Positions 54,545-61,305 of a stretch of 64,000 nt of DNA are shown here, piece by piece (the stretch's first letter is position 1; every line of letters starts with the position of its first letter). The translations under genes were made by a program, and so were the position numbers. The DNA is taken from the NCBI GenBank assembly GCA_946479615.1, contig CAMLGR010000003.1, positions 3,927-67,926 of the forward strand, given 5' to 3'. The notes below the pieces were generated by a model. That model did not search any database. It worked only from the letters and a program-made list of their open reading frames with translations, and was not told the DNA's origin. The stretch is from an uncultured Bacteroidota bacterium (GTDB lineage: Bacteria; Bacteroidota; Bacteroidia; Chitinophagales; Chitinophagaceae).

Positions 54545-56374
54545 TTAATACCCGTATTGATTTTGGAGCGTACCAAGGCTGCTTGATACTACTGAATTAT
54601 GCAAAGGCAGGATATACCTCAATGGAGTTGCACCTGTCATATCAGGATATCCTCTCCATTCCTGGTTGATATAAGCTGCCGGAGCATTGGTGGTCGTATT
54701 ATACATGGAGATCAGCCAGCTTGTGCGTGTATATCCATCAGGATTATCGCCTACATTGGGTGAGTTGATCACAGGTGGCGCAACAGCCGGTTTGGTAAAT
54801 TTGTTATAATACGTGATCGTTCCATCACCATTTCTTTTATAATATAAATAATCGGGGAGTGTAGAGTAAGTACCCGTACCATTAAAGGCATCCTGTCCCA
54901 TAGCGATCAGTTGATTTCTTACTTCCGCTACTTTTTTACCAAAGAGATTCCAGCGCGCGAGGTCATATTTACGGAGGCATTCGCCACCAAATTCCCAGGC
55001 TCTTTCATTGACGATCGCATCAAAGAAAGATTGTTTGCTGCCGGATACGGCGTTGATATAAGCTTCTACTTTATCGGGCCATTGTGACTGGTCAAAAGCA
55101 CGTTGCCTTACCAATCTCAGCGCTTGTTTTGCATCTGCAGAAGGACCGGAAAGTTCATTTTCAGATTCTGCAAGCATCAATAAGATATCCGAGTAGCGCA
55201 TCAATGGCCAATTAATACCGGTTCCTTTCGCAGAAGCCGAACCCAATGGTGTAGGCACCAGCATACGATTCCATTTGCCGGGAGCGATTGAACCCGTGCC
55301 GGTTGGTTGCTGCAAGAGGTCCTTATCATAATAAACCAGGTAGCAGGTAACCGGTAAGCGTTTATCCGTTGTATCGAAAGAATGATAATATGTAGGAGGA
55401 AAAGAAAGATAGTTGGATCCAGCGCCATACGGATGCGTACCACCATCTACACGCACACCCATACACCAGGCTACATCGCCAAAGCCGGGATGGAAGGCCA
55501 CTTCATATAATACATCGCTGTTCACCGGTTTGATGTATTTATTCTCATTCATAAACACCGTACTGAAATCAGGTAATGGTCTTGGTTTTAATTCGATTAG
55601 TTTTTTACAGTATTCATTGGCGATACGATAATAATCGAGATAATCCGCTTTACGTTGCATGGTATTATCGGGATAAAGCCAGTAGCCACCGCGCATCAAT
55701 GAAAGACGGGCGATCATACCAATGATAAATTCGCGGTTGACACGTTCAATACCATAATCAAGACCATCGGCCCATGACATTTTTGGTTCTACCCCTTTCA
55801 GGTCATTGATAAGAAAAGTAAGAATGGAATCACGTGATGTACGGGGCAGGTAGAAATTATCACCGGCCCGTGAAGGGTTTGTTTTAAAAGGAACATCTCC
55901 CCAATGGTTCATCAGCAAATAATACCAGATGGCAAGTAATCCTTTTACTTCACCCAGCAGGTTGTTCAATACTTTGCTATCAGGATTTTTAGGAAGTGCG
56001 ATCGTCGTCAATCCAAACTCACACTCATTGGCCCTGTTGATCGCGTTGTAGGAATTGTTCCAAACTGTCAGCAGATCGGCATTGGAAGGTGTACATTCAT
56101 ATGACCAGATATCACGGCGGGAGTTATCAGGAGAAGCGCTCACCCCACCCACTTCAATATCTGAATTACCGGTGAAGATATTTGACACCCGGGAAGTGAA
56201 AGCATCCTGGTTAAACAGTGCATATACACTATTTACCGCCTTGGCGGCATCCGCTTCACTACTGAATACATATTCTTCCGAAAAGTTGGACGGAGAATCT
56301 GATACCAGGAATTTTTTACAGGAAACAAAAACTATGGCAGTTAATGCTAACCCAAAAAATAATATTCGTTTCAT
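54545..56374 (-). CDS. SusD/RagB-family glycan-binding lipoprotein (pair 2)
   Basis: A 609-residue surface lipoprotein with lipobox IVFVSC. SusD features include NSYNAINRANECEFGL, LLGEVKGLLAIWYYLLMNHWGDVP, and a C-terminal NERAWEFGGECLRKYDLARWN. It ends in PLHNSVVSSSLGTLQNQYGY. It follows susC pair 2 by 28 bp and precedes the DUF5123 gene. It probably captures larger pectin fragments produced by the secreted fusion enzyme. Confidence 0.95.
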   Translation of the reverse strand: MKRILFFGLALTAIVFVSCKKFLVSDSPSNFSEEYVFSSEADAAKAVNSVYALFNQDAFTSRVSNIFTGNSDIEVGGVSASPDNSRRDIWSYECTPSNADLLTVWNNSYNAINRANECEFGLTTIALPKNPDSKVLNNLLGEVKGLLAIWYYLLMNHWGDVPFKTNPSRAGDNFYLPRTSRDSILTFLINDLKGVEPKMSWADGLDYGIERVNREFIIGMIARLSLMRGGYWLYPDNTMQRKADYLDYYRIANEYCKKLIELKPRPLPDFSTVFMNENKYIKPVNSDVLYEVAFHPGFGDVAWCMGVRVDGGTHPYGAGSNYLSFPPTYYHSFDTTDKRLPVTCYLVYYDKDLLQQPTGTGSIAPGKWNRMLVPTPLGSASAKGTGINWPLMRYSDILLMLAESENELSGPSADAKQALRLVRQRAFDQSQWPDKVEAYINAVSGSKQSFFDAIVNERAWEFGGECLRKYDLARWNLFGKKVAEVRNQLIAMGQDAFNGTGTYSTLPDYLYYKRNGDGTITYYNKFTKPAVAPPVINSPNVGDNPDGYTRTSWLISMYNTTTNAPAAYINQEWRGYPDMTGATPLRYILPLHNSVVSSSLGTLQNQYGY

Positions 56375-56402
56375 GTCGATTAATTTATTAATTGAAACTC
56401 TA

Positions 56403-59400
56403 TTAGAAAATCACGTTGACACCTACTGTATAGTTACGGCTCTTTGGATAGGCTGAATAATCTACTCCTGGTGTCAGCTGGGAATAAGAACTGTTTCTTG
56501 TTGCACTTACTTCCGGATCATATCCTGTATATTTTGTCCATGTCAATGCATTGTATACAGTCGCATAAATTCTGAATTTCGTCATGTACATCTTCGATAT
56601 CCATCTTTTTGGCAAAGAATATCCAATCGAAATATTGTTCAGACGCAGAAACGATCCATCTTCCACTGCCCATGAATGAAACACCGGTGCAGCTGTACCT
56701 GATGAGAACGGTGACCAGATCGTCGCATTTGCATTTAATTTTCTTAATTCTTCCAGGTCAGTTACCAGGTTACCGTTTGCATCTATGTATTTAAAACGAT
56801 TGTTGTAATCAGAAGTGGCCAGCATATTACCGTAAGTAGTACGGTATAACATATTAAAGGAGATCTTACCGGTATTATAGATATCATTCCCCGCCACCCA
56901 GTTAAAGAAGGCGCCGAAATCGATCCCTTTATATACTGCATTGAATCCAAATCCACCGGTATGTTTTGGCAAGGCGCTACCGATCACCTGGCGGTCGGCA
57001 CCGGTGATCGCACCATCGCCATCCAGGTCTTTTAATTTCAATACGCCCGGTCTTACAGAGATACCGCCCAGGAAAGAACCTACATTGACTACACCGGGCT
57101 TCAGTACATAGGCATTGGTTGTTGCATTATAAGAAGAAAAATCATCAACCGAATACATGCCATCGGTTACATAACCATACATCAAACCGATCGTTTGTCC
57201 TACGTACACACGGTAATCATCCTGTGTTTTCAGATCGGTACCGGCCCAGTTGGAAGAGAATGGTTTTTGATCCACTCCATCAAGTTTATCAATCTTAGCC
57301 CTGTTGATACCGATATTAAAGAAACCGGTTAACTGGAAATCGTTTTTATTAATGATCGTACCGTTCAATGATAATTCAACGCCCCTGTTGGAAGTCTGAC
57401 CGATATTCAACTGTTGTTTGGAGAAACCTGTAGTTGGCGGAATATCTGATTCAACCAATAAATCTTTTGTTGTATTCCAGTAGGCATCCAATGTACCGGA
57501 CAACCTGTTTTTGAACAGGCTGAAATCAAGACCGGCATTCCGCGTGGTGGTTGTTTCCCATTTAATTTCAGGATTGGGCAATAAGGAAGAAGCATATCCA
57601 TAATAAGGTTGAGCCACATCGCCAAAACCGATCGGCCTGTTATCTGTAGGTGTAAACAACACCCTGAACAGATCGGAGCTTAACCTGTTGTTACCGGCCT
57701 GGCCATAACTCAACCTGAATTTCAGGTCGCTGATAAAACTGACGTTCTCCATGAATTTTTCTTCAGACATCCTCCAGGCAAAATTGGCCGCGGGGAAAAT
57801 GCCCCATTGATGACCGGGAGCAAATTTGGTAGAACCGTCTGCTCTTGCTGTGATGTTGAAGATATATCTTGAATCGAATGTGTAATTGATACGACCGAAG
57901 AAAGAAGCGATCTTATCTCCTGATAAAACAGAAGTCGTGTGCCTGTCCTGTGTTCCCAGTGTCATACTGGCAAACAATTTTTCAGGAGTAACATTTGCCG
58001 CAAAATATTTAGCGCGGTTAAATTCACCAAACCCTTTACCGGTAACAATGATCTCCTGTCCACCCAATACAGAAAGCTGGTGCTTACCCATCGCTCTCAT
58101 CGTATAGTTCACGGTATTGGTCCAGCGAAAACCTCTTGCTTCTGTATTGGTGATTTCTCCCAGGGGAAGATTACCACCCACGTTTCTTGATTCACCAGTC
58201 AATGGACCATAATATCTTCTGTTTTGACCAAAGCCAAAATCAAGACCTACTTCACCACGGTAAGTAAGATTGTGAAGTAATGACCAGGAAAGACCTGCAT
58301 TTAAATTGAGGGTTTTTGTTACCTGTCTCCTGTAATCCTGTGCCACCAGTTGTTGCGGGTTGATCAGGCTTTTCAGGAATTGTTCATAATCATCATCAGG
58401 ACCAGTTGGGTCGATCTCGATCTGGTCGGCGATTCCATTGACCGGGCGGGTAGTTACGGCATCGCTGATACGAAAACTGGAACTACCGGAAGAACCGGCG
58501 CCATTGACTACTGTATGAACAAAACGTGTAGCAAAATCAAGTTTGAATTTATCGGAGATCTCATGATTGAGTTTGAAGTTGAGATAGTTTCTCATATAAC
58601 CCGAGCCCTGCAGCAATCCATCATCTGTATTGTTGGTAACGCTCAGGCTCATTTTTGTTTTGGCGGTACCACCAGATACACTAAGACTGTGTTGCTGTGA
58701 ATAAGCAGGCGATCCGAATAATTCATCCTGCCAGTTGGTACCTTTCTGGTATTTATATAAATCCAGGTCGTCGTAAGCACCAAAGTACTTGGTAAAATTG
58801 TCTACTTCGGTTTGATTTCTCAACCGTGCATATTCATATTGCGCCAGTACAAACTCGTAAGGCGATAATACTTTTAATTTTTTAGGAAGTGTGCGCGCCT
58901 GGCCATAACCGTTGTAAGAAACGGTTGTTCTGCCCGCTTTTGGAGTTTTGGTAGTAACGATTACCACACCATTGGCGCCGCGCGCACCATAGATCGCTGC
59001 GGTAGCTGCATCTTTAAGGATATCGATGCTGGCGATATCGGCAGGTGAGATATCATTGATGCTTCCGACAGGGAATCCATCCACGATATATAAAGGTGAG
59101 TTGTCCTGTGTTACAGAACCGCCACCGCGTATACGGATCACGATCTCAGCGCCGGGTGCACCATCGGTAGTTGTAACCTGTACGCCGGGCAGTCTTCCGG
59201 TGATCGCTTCTGCGGCACTCGATACCGGGATTTTTTCCAGTGTGGATCCAGTGATAGAAGATACAGTACCGGCAAGATCTCTTTTCTTGGTAGTACCATA
59301 GCCGATAACAACCACATCTTCCAGTGAAGACACGTTCTTGCTGATCTTTACATCGAGATTATCCTTGTCTGCCGAAACACTGGCAGAAGTATAACCCGAA

Positions 59401-59624
59401 TAGGTAATCTCCAATTCATGTTTGCCGGTAGATGGTACCTGGAGGGTGAATTCACCGTTTGCATTTGTCTGCGTGGTAGTTTGGGTGCCTTTGATATGAA
59501 CGTTAACACCAACAAGAGGAAGACCTTCTTCATCTGTTACCTTACCTTTTACCTGTCTTGTCTGACACCATGAGGTAAGCCCACAAATGAGCATCATGCA
59601 CAAAAGTGCAGTCAATTTTTTCAT
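56403..59624 (-). CDS. SusC/RagA-family TonB-dependent transporter (pair 2)
   Basis: Outer-membrane importer of 1073 residues starting at ATG 59624; the frame runs on to a TTG at 59630. The signal is KKLTALLCMMLICGLTSWCQ. The CarboxypepD-like domain is VKGKVTDEEGLPLVGVNVHI, the TonB-box-like segment is SLEDVVVIGYGTTKKRDLAG, and the plug shows PLYIVDGFPVG and IDILKDAATAAIYGARGANG. A 22-stranded barrel follows, ending RNYTVGVNVIF. Operator block C and a leader hairpin lie upstream, and the divergent lacI gene is 350 bp away. Confidence 0.96.
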   Translation of the reverse strand: MKKLTALLCMMLICGLTSWCQTRQVKGKVTDEEGLPLVGVNVHIKGTQTTTQTNANGEFTLQVPSTGKHELEITYSGYTSASVSADKDNLDVKISKNVSSLEDVVVIGYGTTKKRDLAGTVSSITGSTLEKIPVSSAAEAITGRLPGVQVTTTDGAPGAEIVIRIRGGGSVTQDNSPLYIVDGFPVGSINDISPADIASIDILKDAATAAIYGARGANGVVIVTTKTPKAGRTTVSYNGYGQARTLPKKLKVLSPYEFVLAQYEYARLRNQTEVDNFTKYFGAYDDLDLYKYQKGTNWQDELFGSPAYSQQHSLSVSGGTAKTKMSLSVTNNTDDGLLQGSGYMRNYLNFKLNHEISDKFKLDFATRFVHTVVNGAGSSGSSSFRISDAVTTRPVNGIADQIEIDPTGPDDDYEQFLKSLINPQQLVAQDYRRQVTKTLNLNAGLSWSLLHNLTYRGEVGLDFGFGQNRRYYGPLTGESRNVGGNLPLGEITNTEARGFRWTNTVNYTMRAMGKHQLSVLGGQEIIVTGKGFGEFNRAKYFAANVTPEKLFASMTLGTQDRHTTSVLSGDKIASFFGRINYTFDSRYIFNITARADGSTKFAPGHQWGIFPAANFAWRMSEEKFMENVSFISDLKFRLSYGQAGNNRLSSDLFRVLFTPTDNRPIGFGDVAQPYYGYASSLLPNPEIKWETTTTRNAGLDFSLFKNRLSGTLDAYWNTTKDLLVESDIPPTTGFSKQQLNIGQTSNRGVELSLNGTIINKNDFQLTGFFNIGINRAKIDKLDGVDQKPFSSNWAGTDLKTQDDYRVYVGQTIGLMYGYVTDGMYSVDDFSSYNATTNAYVLKPGVVNVGSFLGGISVRPGVLKLKDLDGDGAITGADRQVIGSALPKHTGGFGFNAVYKGIDFGAFFNWVAGNDIYNTGKISFNMLYRTTYGNMLATSDYNNRFKYIDANGNLVTDLEELRKLNANATIWSPFSSGTAAPVFHSWAVEDGSFLRLNNISIGYSLPKRWISKMYMTKFRIYATVYNALTWTKYTGYDPEVSATRNSSYSQLTPGVDYSAYPKSRNYTVGVNVIF

Positions 59625-59671
59625 ACACAAGCAATTTTAGCAGTGACCTGGTTGGTCCGTTAGAAAAAGAG

Positions 59672-59701
59672 AGTTGTTTTATGTCGCAGGATAAAACAAC
59701 T
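59672..59701 (-). promoter_or_regulatory. Perfect stem-loop in the leader of susC pair 2
   Basis: AGTTGTTTTAT and ATAAAACAACT form an 11-bp perfect stem with the loop GTCGCAGG, 47 bp before the susC ATG. It parallels the stem-loop in the other susC leader. Confidence 0.5.
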
Positions 59702-59758
59702 TTAATTAAGACCGTGAATCTACACTCCTCATGATGAATATAGGAACAATAGAAAGCC

Positions 59759-59788
59759 TTTTTTTACGCAATCGTTCCCGGCAACGAT
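59759..59788 (-). promoter_or_regulatory. LacI-type operator block C, upstream of susC pair 2
   Basis: The dyad ATCGTTCCCGGCAACGAT (59771-59788) with TTTTTTTACGCA at 59759-59770 matches blocks A and B. The dyad has one mismatched pair. It lies 135 bp before susC and 188 bp before the divergent lacI, so it could also mediate autoregulation. Confidence 0.75.
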
Positions 59789-59975
59789 GTCATTGAGCAT
59801 TGTAATACAATTGGTTAGACGACTATTTGCAATTGGTAGTTTGGACAACAGCCCGTTGGGCGATCGACAGTCATCAGGCCGCTAACTGCGGGCTGGCAGA
59901 CTGTCTGCTGCGGAACTGCGATTTAATTCAGTAACTTTAGCCATCTGATTAACCGCTATAGAAGGAATCCACGCC

Positions 59976-61031
59976 ATGAAGTTTGAAGCTGTAACCATTA
60001 AAGATATCGCAAAGGCCCTGGGACTATCAACTTCCACAGTTTCAAGGGCTTTACGCGATAGTTATGAGATCAGCCCGGAAACTAAAAAGCTGGTGCTGGA
60101 ATATGCGGAAAAGATCAATTATCACCCCAACCCCATTGCCCTTAGCCTGAAAGAAAGAAGAAGTCTTTCGATCGGCGTTATTGTCAGTGAAATCGCCAAC
60201 AGCTTTTTTTCGCAGGCAATCGATGGCATTGAATCCATCGCTTATAAAAACGGGTATAATGTTATCATTTCCCAAACCCGCGAATCGGTGGACAGGGAAA
60301 AGATCAACCTGAATTATTTAACCTCCCGCTCTATCGATGGCCTGGTGGTATCAGTGTCTGCCGAAACTACGGACTTCAGTAGTTTTCGCGAGTTGCATGA
60401 CCGCGGGATGCCCATCGTATTCTTTGACCGTATCGTGAATGCAATCAATACACATAAAGTGATCGTTGATAATTATAAAGGTGCTTATGATGCGACTGCC
60501 GAACTGATTGCACAGGGATATAAAAGTATTGCCGCTATTACCAACAGCGAGATCCTTTCCATTACCAGTGAACGGCTGGCCGGTTATAAAGCCGCGTTAG
60601 CTGATCACCGTTTCGCTGTTAAAGATGATTTTATACGGTTCTGCCCCCATGGTGGTTTGGTATTGACAGAAGTGGAAGAAGTAGTAAGCGGGTTATTGAA
60701 TCTTACGCCCAAACCCGATGCGATACTGGCACTGGGTGATAAATTAACTACCGGCACGTTGCGTGTACTGAAATCAAAAAAAATAGCTGTGCCGGAAGAT
60801 ATGGGATTGATGGGTTTCTCCAACTCCGAAACCACCGAACTGATCGATCCTCCACTTTCCATTATCAAACAACCCGCTTTTGAAATGGGAGAGATCGCTA
60901 CCACTTTATTACTACAACTCATCGAAAGCAAACGTCCTGTTACAGACTTTGAAACCAAAGTACTCGCTCCCCAACTTATTATCCGCGATTCTTCAAGAAG
61001 ACAGTCGGTTAAGACAAAGGTTATAGCCTAG
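59976..61031 (+). CDS. LacI-family transcriptional regulator of the pectin locus
   Basis: A 351-residue regulator. The N-terminal HTH TIKDIAKALGLSTSTVSRAL (residues about 7-26) and hinge helix NPIALSLKERRS are intact. The periplasmic-binding-protein-like effector domain runs from IGVIVSEIANSFFSQAIDGI to the C-terminus with VFFDRIV, DNYKGAYDATAEL and LGDKLTTGTLRVLKS. It is the only DNA-binding regulator in the locus and lies at its end, divergent from susC pair 2. Three LacI-type dyads precede the locus operons, so it is the likely regulator. The effector may be KDG, galacturonate or an unsaturated oligomer; this is inference. Confidence 0.94.
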   Translation: MKFEAVTIKDIAKALGLSTSTVSRALRDSYEISPETKKLVLEYAEKINYHPNPIALSLKERRSLSIGVIVSEIANSFFSQAIDGIESIAYKNGYNVIISQTRESVDREKINLNYLTSRSIDGLVVSVSAETTDFSSFRELHDRGMPIVFFDRIVNAINTHKVIVDNYKGAYDATAELIAQGYKSIAAITNSEILSITSERLAGYKAALADHRFAVKDDFIRFCPHGGLVLTEVEEVVSGLLNLTPKPDAILALGDKLTTGTLRVLKSKKIAVPEDMGLMGFSNSETTELIDPPLSIIKQPAFEMGEIATTLLLQLIESKRPVTDFETKVLAPQLIIRDSSRRQSVKTKVIA

Positions 61032-61036
61032 AGATT

Positions 61037-61200
61037 GGTGTTGGGTGTTAAGTTTTAAATTTTAAGTGTCAGGTGAATGCTGTCGCTTAATAGTCTATAC
61101 CTGATATCATCCGAACACCACCAATGTAATATCCTGAAGTTATATTGATTTTAAGTGAATGATCACGCCTGACGCTTAAAATTTAAAACCTAACATCACC
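61037..61200. repeat. Imperfect inverted repeat between lacI and the giant FN3 protein
   Basis: GTTTTAAATTTTAAGTGTCAGG near 61050-61074 pairs with CCTGACGCTTAAAATTTAAAAC near 61168-61189, with further complementarity outward (GGTGTTGGGTGTTA against TAACATCACC). It probably acts as a terminator after lacI. Confidence 0.55.
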
Positions 61201-61305
61201 ACCTCCCCAATTCACCCGCTTCTTCTCTCAACCCATCCGTTTGTTATTCTTCCGGGGATTCCTGCTTTACATCTTTGCCCCGAACCATTAATAACTAAAG
61301 ACTTT

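Larger units (their letters stand above)
59625..59975. other. 351-bp divergent regulatory region between susC pair 2 and lacI
   Basis: No gene is present. It holds the susC leader with a perfect stem-loop (59672-59701), a promoter candidate near 59740, operator block C (59759-59788), an ATTGTAATACAAT dyad (59799-59811), and a TAACTTTA box (59932-59939) that may be the lacI -7 element. Confidence 0.8.
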
